DNA of 64,000 nt from an uncultured Pseudomonadota bacterium. Lineage in GTDB: Bacteria; Myxococcota_A; UBA796; SXON01. The stretch spans positions 62,001 through 126,000 of the forward strand of contig CAIQVJ010000064.1 in assembly GCA_903875225.1 (NCBI GenBank), read 5' to 3'. The notes beneath the pieces were generated by a model that worked only from the letters and a program-made list of their open reading frames with translations, was not told the origin of the DNA and did not search any database. Shown here one piece after another: positions 16,720 through 24,198 of the stretch; position 1 is the stretch's first letter, and each line of letters starts with the position of its first letter. Position numbers and translations under genes: made by a program.

Positions 16720-18390
16720 ATGCTGCTCGCGCTCGCCTTGCTTGCCCCGACCACGGCCCGGGCGTTCACGTTCGGGGCGGTCTCCACGACCCCGCTCGCA
16801 GCCCCGCCCCTGGCCGCTGCGCTCTACACCCGGCCGAACGGGGACAGCGCCGTGTACATCGCCGAGACGACCGGGTGGGGCACCCTCGGGAGCGACGATG
16901 GCGCCGTGCCCGACGTGCTGGCCTCTGCGGTCGCCGGCAACAACGCCGCGCTGTTCTTCTGCGCAGACCACGACCTCTGGCGCTGGGACGAGGCGAGCAG
17001 CGGAAGTGCGGGCGGCTACTGTCTCGACGTCGTCGCTCGGGAGGACAGGCTGCTGCTGCTCGGCGACACGCTCTCGCTCGTGGCGGCCGACGGTGCCACG
17101 TCGGATCTCGGCGTTGCGCCGGACCTCTATGCGCTCGGCCCCGAGGCGGAGTCCGGGGCGCCGGTCGCCTGGGCGAACCTCGGGGACGCGTCGTTCGAAC
17201 AGCACGACAGCTTCGGCACCAGCAGCCTCGCCGTCGGCGGGGAGATCACCGCGCTCGCCTGGGGGGCGTCGGGCTGGCTCGTCGGCACGGCCTCCTCGTT
17301 CCGGCAGTTGGGCGACGAGCCCATCCCGCTCTCCACGGCGCCCATCCAGCTTGGAGCCGCCGACTTCGACGACGACGGGGTTCTGGAGCTCTGGGCGTAC
17401 GATGGCGCGCAGCTGACGGTGGTCGGCGCCAGCGGTCAGGTGGTCCTCGACATCGCCGCCGACAGGCTCGTGGTGGGCGACGTGGACGGCGACTCGTGCG
17501 CGGACGTCGTGGGCGTGCAGACGGTAGGGGACGCCGGGAACGTGCTCTTCGCGCAGATCCTGGATTGCCCCGGCGACGTGGACGCCGACGGCGACGGGTA
17601 CCTCCCGAGCGGGCCCGGCCCGATCGACTGCGCACCGGACGACGCCACGATCCACCCGGCCGCCCAGGAGATCTGCGACGGTGTCGATCAGGACTGCGAC
17701 GGCGTCCTCGACGAGGTGAACTCCCTGGTGCTCGACGAGCCGCTGGCCCAGGAGGGCACGGTGTTCACGTTCACCGCGACCACCGACGGGTGCCCTGCGG
17801 ACGGCGTCGAGGGGTACATCTGGGACTGGTCGTTCCTTGGCGACGTGCAGTGCACGGGCAACGGGGCGAGCGCCAACTGTCTGGCGCTGGACGACGCGGA
17901 CGTGACGGCCGATCTGGCGCTCACCCTGCCCGAGGGGACGGAGCTCGACGCGACGTCCGCCACCACGGTGGTGAACCTTCCTCCCTACCTGGTGGACAGC
18001 GCGACCGACTGGGGTGCCCACACCGAGGGCACGCTCAACAACCTCAACCTCGCCGCCAACGAGGTGTACAGCGTGCAACTCGTGGCCGGAGACCCGGGGA
18101 ACGACGAGGTGACGTTCTCGCTCTCCGCGGGCGGCGTGCCCGCCACGCTCACCTCCGAGGGCCTGCTCACCGTGACCGGCGGCACCGACCTGATCGATGC
18201 CCCGATCACGATCACGCTGACCGACGACGACGGCGGGACCTCCGACCACGTGTTCACCATCCGCATCGGGGACAGCATCGACTCGACGCCGGCGCCCGAC
18301 GACTCCAGCTCCGGATGCTGCGGCGTGGGCTCGCTCGGGGCCCTCACCACCCTGTCGGTGCTTTCGGGGCTCCTTCGTAGGCCACGTTGA
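16720..18390 (+). CDS. Secreted metal-binding surface protein with MopE-type motif and MYXO-CTERM-like tail
   Basis: This 556-residue protein has a signal peptide (cleavage near ARA-FT) and a beta-propeller-like first half with FG-GAP-type acidic strands (AADFDDDGVLELW near residue 210, VVGDVDGDSCADVV near 250). A MopE-type motif follows at about 285-330 (DVDADGDGYLP, IDCAPDDATIHPAAQEICDG, VDQDCDGVLDE), known from myxobacterial and methanotroph surface proteins that bind metal. Ig/cadherin-like beta domains follow. The last 27 residues have a Gly-Cys-Cys motif, a hydrophobic run and an Arg-rich end, like the MYXO-CTERM sorting signal. It is probably exposed at the cell surface. Confidence 0.85.
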   Translation: MLLALALLAPTTARAFTFGAVSTTPLAAPPLAAALYTRPNGDSAVYIAETTGWGTLGSDDGAVPDVLASAVAGNNAALFFCADHDLWRWDEASSGSAGGYCLDVVAREDRLLLLGDTLSLVAADGATSDLGVAPDLYALGPEAESGAPVAWANLGDASFEQHDSFGTSSLAVGGEITALAWGASGWLVGTASSFRQLGDEPIPLSTAPIQLGAADFDDDGVLELWAYDGAQLTVVGASGQVVLDIAADRLVVGDVDGDSCADVVGVQTVGDAGNVLFAQILDCPGDVDADGDGYLPSGPGPIDCAPDDATIHPAAQEICDGVDQDCDGVLDEVNSLVLDEPLAQEGTVFTFTATTDGCPADGVEGYIWDWSFLGDVQCTGNGASANCLALDDADVTADLALTLPEGTELDATSATTVVNLPPYLVDSATDWGAHTEGTLNNLNLAANEVYSVQLVAGDPGNDEVTFSLSAGGVPATLTSEGLLTVTGGTDLIDAPITITLTDDDGGTSDHVFTIRIGDSIDSTPAPDDSSSGCCGVGSLGALTTLSVLSGLLRRPR

Positions 18391-18409
18391 TCCTACCGCT
18401 CCCGCCCCG

Positions 18410-18438
18410 TTGACCACCCCCGATGTGGTGGGTACTCA
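18410..18438 (+). promoter_or_regulatory. Leaderless promoter (best example in the window)
   Basis: TTGACC (18410-18415), a 17-bp spacer, and TACTCA (18433-18438) are followed by 6 nt and the ATG at 18445. Spacing matches a sigma-70-type promoter whose start site is the first base of the start codon. Confidence 0.6.
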
Positions 18439-18444
18439 GGACGC

Positions 18445-18915
18445 ATGATCGCGCTCCTCACGGTTCTCGCATGCGCCGCCGCTGATCCGGTCGCGGTGTC
18501 CCCGCCTCCCGTCAGCGCCGATGCGCCGAAGGTCCCCACTCTGCTGGGGGATGCGCCGGGGATCGTCTACGTCGGTGACTGGACCTCGCCCCCGTGCCCC
18601 GGACGCGCCTTCGCCCGGAACATCCACTTCGAAGCCGACGGCAACTACGCCGCGATGGACCTCGTCTCGCCGTGTCCGGTCGGGACCCAGTGCGCGTGGT
18701 CGGGGATCACTGCCTACCAGGGCATCTGGGAGCAGCAGCACGAGACCCTGGAGCTGCGCGACATGGGTGGAACGCCAGCCCCCGGGCCGCACCCCACGAG
18801 TTTTCGAGCGAACGACAAGGGGCAGTTGGTCGAGAACGGATGCCCCTACAACCACGGTCTGACCGTGCCGGACGGCTACACGATCGACAAGGTCACCCCC
18901 AAGGTCGTCAGGTAG
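18445..18915 (+). CDS. Small secreted or lipid-anchored protein, unknown function
   Basis: This 156-residue protein opens with a short signal (MIALLTVLACAAA) that could be a lipobox (VLAC) or a standard signal peptide. The mature part has Cys pairs (PPCPGRAF ... SPCPVGTQC ... NGCPYN) and probably forms a small disulfide-stabilised beta domain with the FEADGNYAAMDL and TLELRDMG strands. No family was recognised. It converges on the glycosyltransferase gene, and their 3' ends overlap by 8 bases. Its promoter is the clearest leaderless arrangement in the window. Confidence 0.72.
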   Translation: MIALLTVLACAAADPVAVSPPPVSADAPKVPTLLGDAPGIVYVGDWTSPPCPGRAFARNIHFEADGNYAAMDLVSPCPVGTQCAWSGITAYQGIWEQQHETLELRDMGGTPAPGPHPTSFRANDKGQLVENGCPYNHGLTVPDGYTIDKVTPKVVR

Positions 18916-19678
18916 CGACCCTCGCGTCGCGCCACCCCGCGACGATCGCCTGCACGCGGCCTTCGCCCCCCTCGCGCACGGCTTGCGCGAGCGCGAGCGC
19001 GATGACCACGGAGTCCCTCCACCCGCTGTCCACCAGGCGCAGCTGACCGCTCACCGCGTGGCGCTGGGCGACGGCCGAGCGGCGGTCGACCGTGGCGCCG
19101 CCTTCGTGCCAGCAGCGCGCGTGCGCGACGATGCGCGCGCCGCCCAGCGTCGGGCCCAGTCTGCGGCACAGTTCGACGTCCTCGTACCCATGGCGAAACG
19201 CGGGGTCGAAGCGGGCGGTCGCCGGGAGGTGCACGCAGCACCCCGAGAGCGCATCCACGGGCTTGTCGAAGCCCGGTGCCCGGGTCTCCTGCATCACCCG
19301 ACCCCAGGGGTGCACACGCAGGCCCGCGGACTCGACGCCGCGTGGGCCCACCAGCACCGGTCCGCAGAGCCCGCCCACTCGGGTGAGCCGCTCGATGCAG
19401 TCGTCCATCGGGAAGGCGTCGTCGTTGAGCAGTACCGCCCACGGGGTGGTCACAGCTGCCAGCCCGGCGTTCGCCACACGCGCGAAGCCCTGTCCCCCTC
19501 CGAGTCGCACCCTCTGCACGTCGAGGTCCAGTCCGCCGTCGGTGTCGTCCACCACGAGCACCCGATACCCTTCCAGGTGCGAGAGAGCGCGCTCGAGCAG
19601 CGCTCGTTCGCGCCGATGCGGGATGACGACCGTGAGCCCCGGCGTCGACGACCCGCCAGCGTGGCCCCGGCTGCTCAG
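18908..19678 (-). CDS. GT2-family glycosyltransferase, probable CTG start
   Basis: This roughly 256-residue enzyme has the GT-A fold of family 2: an opening TVVIPHRRERALLERAL strand, RVLVVDDTDGG, an acidic LLNDDAFPM segment in the DXD position, and a GYEDVELCRRL region like the ED motif of rhamnosyl- and related transferases. No ATG, GTG or TTG lies in frame near the N terminus. The only position that fits is CTG at 19678, in a CTGA overlap with the preceding stop, with AAGGA 6 nt upstream. It is therefore translationally coupled to the collagen-like lipoprotein gene. It probably transfers a sugar to a surface polymer; donor and acceptor are unknown. Confidence 0.82.
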   Translation of the reverse strand: MSSRGHAGGSSTPGLTVVIPHRRERALLERALSHLEGYRVLVVDDTDGGLDLDVQRVRLGGGQGFARVANAGLAAVTTPWAVLLNDDAFPMDDCIERLTRVGGLCGPVLVGPRGVESAGLRVHPWGRVMQETRAPGFDKPVDALSGCCVHLPATARFDPAFRHGYEDVELCRRLGPTLGGARIVAHARCWHEGGATVDRRSAVAQRHAVSGQLRLVDSGWRDSVVIALALAQAVREGGEGRVQAIVAGWRDARVAT

Positions 19679-20391
19679 AAGTCGTCCTTGCGGCCGGCGG
19701 AAGGGGGCGGCGCGATCCGCTCGAGCTGCACGGTCACGCCGGTCACCGCGGCGGTGGCGATGGTGAGGGGGTAGCGGTCGGCCTTGCCGGCGGGCTCCTG
19801 CGGCCCGGGCCTGCCGTCGCCGTCCTCGTCGATGGAGCCCTCGATGTAGACCTTCCCGGCGTTCTCCGGCACGCTCACCGCGAAGGGGCCCGGACCGGCG
19901 CACTCGGTCATCCCGAGCACACGGGGCGGGGAGGTCGAGGGCTTCGAGTGGTCGCCGTCGAAGATGGTGACCCGGATGGCTCCCGCCTTGTAGGTGGGGA
20001 ACACCACGGTGCCCGAGATCTCCACCTGGGGGCCGGTGATCGGTTGGGGGGTGCCGGGCGGGGCGGGGATGCTGCCCGGAGAGCCTGGGACCCCCGGGGC
20101 GGGGCTGCCGGGAGAGCCGGGGATGCCGGGCGTGGGGCTCCCCGGCGAGCCCGGGTCGCCGGGCTGCGGGCTGCCTGCGGGGGCCGGCGTGCCGGTGCCC
20201 GCTCCGGGCGCGCCGCCGGCGGCCGTTGCCATTCCCTGCCCAGGGCGGCCGGCAGCGCCGGGACTGCCGCCGGGCGCGGCTTCGTCTGGCACGGCGGAGG
20301 GGCCGTTCTCGTGGGCTGCGGTCGCGTGCTCGTCGGCGGCCTCGAGGATGTCGTCGCGACCACAGGCCAGGAGTGTGAGCAGCCAGAGCAT
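19675..20391 (-). CDS. Lipoprotein with collagen-like Gly/Pro repeat
   Basis: This 238-residue protein begins with a signal ending in lipobox LLAC (Cys at about residue 10). Residues 35-115 are low-complexity Gly/Pro/Ala/Ser with collagen-like Gly-X-Y runs (GSPGSPTPGIPGSPGSPAPG). A beta-rich C-terminal domain (about 125-230) contains VEISGTVVFPTYKAGAIRVTIFD and an acidic EDGDGRPGP turn. It is probably an outer-membrane lipoprotein whose repeat acts as a stalk. Its gene overlaps the glycosyltransferase start, so it may be the transferase's substrate or partner (inference). It is divergent from gspC. The start at the Met before LWLL gives the signal peptide. Confidence 0.8.
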   Translation of the reverse strand: MLWLLTLLACGRDDILEAADEHATAAHENGPSAVPDEAAPGGSPGAAGRPGQGMATAAGGAPGAGTGTPAPAGSPQPGDPGSPGSPTPGIPGSPGSPAPGVPGSPGSIPAPPGTPQPITGPQVEISGTVVFPTYKAGAIRVTIFDGDHSKPSTSPPRVLGMTECAGPGPFAVSVPENAGKVYIEGSIDEDGDGRPGPQEPAGKADRYPLTIATAAVTGVTVQLERIAPPPSAGRKDDF

Positions 20392-20425
20392 GCGCTTGCT
20401 TATCTGGTCGTCCCGCCCGGACAGG

Positions 20426-20450
20426 GACATTTCCGGACTGACAAAATGTC
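20426..20450. promoter_or_regulatory. Inverted repeat in the divergent gspC/lipoprotein control region
   Basis: GACATTT (20426-20432) and its exact complement AAATGTC (20444-20450) are separated by 11 bases in the 94-bp region between the two divergent starts. The size fits a dimeric regulator site. A CTGACA hexamer (20438-20443) overlaps it and could be a -35 element for gspC, but the matching -10 position is weak. Confidence 0.35.
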
Positions 20451-20485
20451 ACACCCGTTCGATGACCCCGCGCCCGCGGGACAAC

Positions 20486-21541
20486 ATGACCGGCGACACG
20501 CTTCGGAACGCAGTGCGCGCGGCCTTTTCTGGGGCCCCCGGGGGCGGCATGGCGCTTGCTGGCGTGGTAGGTGCCCACCCTCCAAAACCCATCGTGCCTG
20601 AACAGCCTGCCCTCCCATCCCCCCTCCGCCTGGCGATCGTCGCGGCGATCATGGCGAGCCTCGGCTTTGGCCTCGCTGCGCTGCTCACGCAGGTGGGCGG
20701 CCACTACCTGGCATTGCCCGCCGACGTCGAGGCCGTCACCTACACCGACCTGCCCGACCCTGCGGCGGTCGCGGCGGGGACTGCGGTCGCGTCTGCCGAG
20801 ACCCCCGCCACGCCGGCACGCCCCGTCGCGCGGCCTCGCGCGGCCAACACCAAGAGCTACGACGTCATCGTCCGCCGCAACATCTTCGACTCGACGGCCG
20901 TGTACAACCCCGCCGCCCTCACCGCGGGCGGGGGGGACTGCCGCGACTCGTCGGTCAAGCTGATCGCGACGATGGTCGCCGATGTTCCGGAGTACTCGTC
21001 CGCGCTCCTCTCGCTCGCCGGCGGCAAGGACAGCCATGCCCAGGGGTTCGTGATCGGCGACGAGGTGGCGGGTGAGGGCCGGATCACCTCGATCGACCAG
21101 AAGAAGGTCTGCACCGACGGCGGCGCCTGCATCTGCATGGGCAACGACGGCGCGCTCGCCAAGACCGATGCCGCCGCCGCCGCCTCGCCCGACGACTCCG
21201 GCATCACCAGGGTGAGCGACACGAAGTTCCTGGTGGACCAGTCCGTGATCGACAGCGCGATGGGCAACATCGAGGCGCTCGCCTCGCAGGTCCATGCGTC
21301 GCCGCACAAGGGCCCGGACGGAGCGATCGACGGCTACCGCCTCTCCGCGATCCGCAAGGGCACCCTGCTGGAGAAGCTGGGCATCAAGAATGGCGACATC
21401 GTCAAGGGGGTGAACGGCACGCCGCTCACCAGCGCAGAGGGTGCCATGTCCACCTTCTCCACACTCAGCAGCCAGAAGAGCTTCACGTTCGACATCACCC
21501 GGCGCAGCCAAGACTCCACGCTCGAATACGAGATCCGTTGA
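20486..21541 (+). CDS. gspC: Type II secretion inner-membrane protein GspC
   Basis: This 351-residue protein links the inner-membrane platform to the secretin. It has one membrane segment (about residues 45-75: LRLAIVAAIMASLGFGLAALL), a homology region with the typical YDVIVRRNIFDS motif (about 130-230), and a C-terminal PDZ domain (about 285-351: GYRLSAIRKGTLLEKLGIKNGDIVKGVNG). A Cys-rich insert (CTDGGACIC) in the homology region is unusual. The start is uncertain: ATG at 20486 has little ribosome-binding sequence, while ATG at 20549 follows GGGGGCGG. It is the first gene of the gsp operon. Confidence 0.88.
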   Translation: MTGDTLRNAVRAAFSGAPGGGMALAGVVGAHPPKPIVPEQPALPSPLRLAIVAAIMASLGFGLAALLTQVGGHYLALPADVEAVTYTDLPDPAAVAAGTAVASAETPATPARPVARPRAANTKSYDVIVRRNIFDSTAVYNPAALTAGGGDCRDSSVKLIATMVADVPEYSSALLSLAGGKDSHAQGFVIGDEVAGEGRITSIDQKKVCTDGGACICMGNDGALAKTDAAAAASPDDSGITRVSDTKFLVDQSVIDSAMGNIEALASQVHASPHKGPDGAIDGYRLSAIRKGTLLEKLGIKNGDIVKGVNGTPLTSAEGAMSTFSTLSSQKSFTFDITRRSQDSTLEYEIR

Positions 21542-21543
21542 AC

Positions 21544-24198
21544 ATGTACCGAATCCTCTCCAATTCTCCATTGCGGGCCCTCTCGCAGCGCGCGGCTCTG
21601 CCCGCCTCGCTCCTGGTCGCCCTGGTTGGGTATTCGGCGCCCGCGTTCGCCGAAGGGGGGGCGGGCGCGGATGCTCCGGTGCTCCCCGGCGGACTCGCGC
21701 CGTTGCCGGGAGCGCCGGGGCCGGTGCCCGCGGCCCCCGTGCCGAAGCGGGTGGTGGACGAGGGCAGTGACGATCAGGCGCCAGCCAGCCCGAGCGGCAC
21801 GGCCACGGTCAACGCGAAGAAGGTGCCGTGCGTTCCGCCGAGCACCAAGGTCACGATGGACTACGTCGACGCGAGCCTGATGGACGTCACGAAGTACATG
21901 GCGGAGATCACCTGCCGCAACTTCATCCTCGCGGACGACCTCAAGGGCCAGATCACGATCATCAGCCATCAGCAGGTGACTGTTGCAGAAGCGTACGAGG
22001 CGTACCTCTCGGCGCTGGAGGTCGCCGGCTACACGACCGTCACCGTGGGCAAGAACACCAAGGTGGTGGCGACCTCGAAGGCTGCGAATGCCCCGCTCAA
22101 GGTGTACGAGGACGGCGACGTTCCGGCGACGGACAATTTCGTCACCCAGATCATCCAGTTGGACAACGTCACCGTCGCCGACGTGTCGAGCCTGGTCAAG
22201 GATCTCGCCGGGCCCAGCGCCAAGATCATCGGCTACTCGCCCACGAACACGCTCATCATCACCGATGCCGCGTACAACATCCGGCGCGTCTACCGGATCG
22301 TGAAGCAGTTGGACGTCGCCGCCCCCAAGTCGAAGCTGGAGGTGATCCCCATCCGGTACGCAGCGGCGACAGACGTGGAGAAGATCCTCGAGGAGGTCTA
22401 CGGCGTGGCCGCCGGCTCCGGCTCCGGGAGCGGGTCGAGCTCCTCCTCGGCGTCCTCGACGGGCACGGACCGCGCGAGCCGTCGCCGGGCGCGCGACGCC
22501 GCCGCGGCGGCGCCGGACGCAAGCGCAGCGAGCGCAACGAACGTCGGCTCCGACGCCAACTACATCTCGAAGATCATCGCCGACGAGCGCACCAACTCGC
22601 TCATCGTGCTCGCCAACGATCAGGCCCTCGTCGGAATCAAGGAGCTCATCGCGCGGGTGGACATCGACATCGATCCCGCCTCGCGTTCGCAGATCCACGT
22701 CATGTACCTTCAGCACGCGAAGGCTTCCGACGTCGCGGGCGTCCTCAGCAGCCTCTCCGAGGGGAGCAGCGGGCGCTCGTCTTCGTCCTCGTCGAGCGCC
22801 ACCCGCCGCTCGACGGGCAGCACCTCCGGCAGCACCAACCGACGGAGCACGACGGGCGGCACCAATCGAAGCAGCACGGGGGGGAGCTACCGCCCCGGCG
22901 AGCCGGGCGGGGCTGCCGGCCCTGACGGTGCGCCGACCCCCGGCGTGGGTCTGGGCGGTGCGGCAGGGAGCGGCGGCGTCGTGGCGGCGTTCGACAGCGG
23001 CATGCGCGTGACGGCCGACGAGAACACCAACTCGCTGGTGATCATCGCTGCGCCGGAGGACTTCCTGGTCCTCAAGGGCGTGGTGGACCGGCTCGACATC
23101 CCGCGGCGTCAGGTGTACGTCGAGGCCGTCGTCGTCGAGGTGGGGAGCACGGATACACTGGACCTCGGGGTGGCCTACCACGGAGGCAAGCCGAGCGGGA
23201 CTGCCGCCAACCCCGGTCTCAACTACGCGTCCGGCCAGTTCGGTGCGAGCTCCGCGAGCCTGCCCATCGACACCACCACGGGCTCGCTGCTCTCCGGGCT
23301 CGCCGTCGGCGTGTTCGGCGCGGCGATCCCGCTCACGATCGCGGGCACCCAGGTGGACATCCCCGCGTTCGGCGTGGCGCTCAACGCGCTGGCGTCCAAC
23401 TCGGACGTCAACATCCTCTCGAACCCCAACCTGCTCGTCGTGGACAACGAGAAGGCCACGATCACCGTCGGGCGGAACGTCCCGTTCCCCGTCTCCAGCG
23501 GGTACAGCTCCACCGGTCAACCGGTGATCTCCTACCAGCGGCAGGACGTCGGCATCACGCTCGAGGTCACCCCGCAGATCAACGAGGCCAACGAGGTCAC
23601 GATGGACCTCTCGCTCGAGGTCGCGGAGGTCGAGGAAGGCACGGACAGCGGCGGCGGGTTCACGACTTCCGAGCGCAAGACCGAGAACGTGGTCGTGGTG
23701 CGCGACAACCAGACCATCGTGATCGGCGGCCTGATCGGCAACACCGACTCCAAGGGCACCACCAAGATCCCGATCCTCGGTGACATTCCGCTCGTGGGCT
23801 TCCTGTTTCGGGGCAAGTCTGACACGCAGCGCAAGACCAACCTGCTGATCTTCCTCACTCCGCACGTCATCAACGAGCCGGCGGACCTCGAGGAGGTGTA
23901 CCGCATCAAGATGGCGCAGCGCGAGGAATTCCTCAAGCGGTTCTACGGGAAGAGCCTGGACGAGCAGGAGGCGGAGTTCCAGTCGCTCATGACCGGCAGC
24001 ATGAATTTCGTCGATGCCCCAAGCGTGTACCGCACCAAGGCATCGCCGGTCGAATCTTCGGTGATGATCGACGACGGGACGACCGTCGGGCCCAGGCCGG
24101 CCCAGCCGGGAACCACCGAGATCCAGGCGCCCCCTCCCGCCGAGCAGCCCCAGTCGACCGAGCCCGTGCGGGTAGAGCCCGACGACGGCGGCAACTGA
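21544..24198 (+). CDS. gspD: Type II secretion outer-membrane secretin GspD
   Basis: This 884-residue protein forms the outer-membrane channel. It has a signal peptide (cleavage near AFA-EG, about residue 37), a Pro/Ala-rich linker, the N0 domain (from about 100: VTMDYVDASLMDVTKYMAEI), N1-N3 domains, and the secretin core (about 510-790: PRRQVYVEAVVVEVGS, then VPFPVSSGYSSTG, ITLEVTPQINEANEV and VIGGLIGNTDS). Two Ser/Gly/Ala-rich stretches (about 295-335 and 410-475) interrupt the N domains. The tail after 800 is acidic and Pro-rich. Its ATG is two bases after the gspC stop; TTG at 21538 is a less likely start. Its stop overlaps the gspE start. Confidence 0.97.
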   Translation: MYRILSNSPLRALSQRAALPASLLVALVGYSAPAFAEGGAGADAPVLPGGLAPLPGAPGPVPAAPVPKRVVDEGSDDQAPASPSGTATVNAKKVPCVPPSTKVTMDYVDASLMDVTKYMAEITCRNFILADDLKGQITIISHQQVTVAEAYEAYLSALEVAGYTTVTVGKNTKVVATSKAANAPLKVYEDGDVPATDNFVTQIIQLDNVTVADVSSLVKDLAGPSAKIIGYSPTNTLIITDAAYNIRRVYRIVKQLDVAAPKSKLEVIPIRYAAATDVEKILEEVYGVAAGSGSGSGSSSSSASSTGTDRASRRRARDAAAAAPDASAASATNVGSDANYISKIIADERTNSLIVLANDQALVGIKELIARVDIDIDPASRSQIHVMYLQHAKASDVAGVLSSLSEGSSGRSSSSSSSATRRSTGSTSGSTNRRSTTGGTNRSSTGGSYRPGEPGGAAGPDGAPTPGVGLGGAAGSGGVVAAFDSGMRVTADENTNSLVIIAAPEDFLVLKGVVDRLDIPRRQVYVEAVVVEVGSTDTLDLGVAYHGGKPSGTAANPGLNYASGQFGASSASLPIDTTTGSLLSGLAVGVFGAAIPLTIAGTQVDIPAFGVALNALASNSDVNILSNPNLLVVDNEKATITVGRNVPFPVSSGYSSTGQPVISYQRQDVGITLEVTPQINEANEVTMDLSLEVAEVEEGTDSGGGFTTSERKTENVVVVRDNQTIVIGGLIGNTDSKGTTKIPILGDIPLVGFLFRGKSDTQRKTNLLIFLTPHVINEPADLEEVYRIKMAQREEFLKRFYGKSLDEQEAEFQSLMTGSMNFVDAPSVYRTKASPVESSVMIDDGTTVGPRPAQPGTTEIQAPPPAEQPQSTEPVRVEPDDGGN

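Noticed and set aside
20400..20560. Sigma-54 promoter upstream of gspC
   Set aside because: TGGC and TGC elements occur but never with the required 24/12 spacing.
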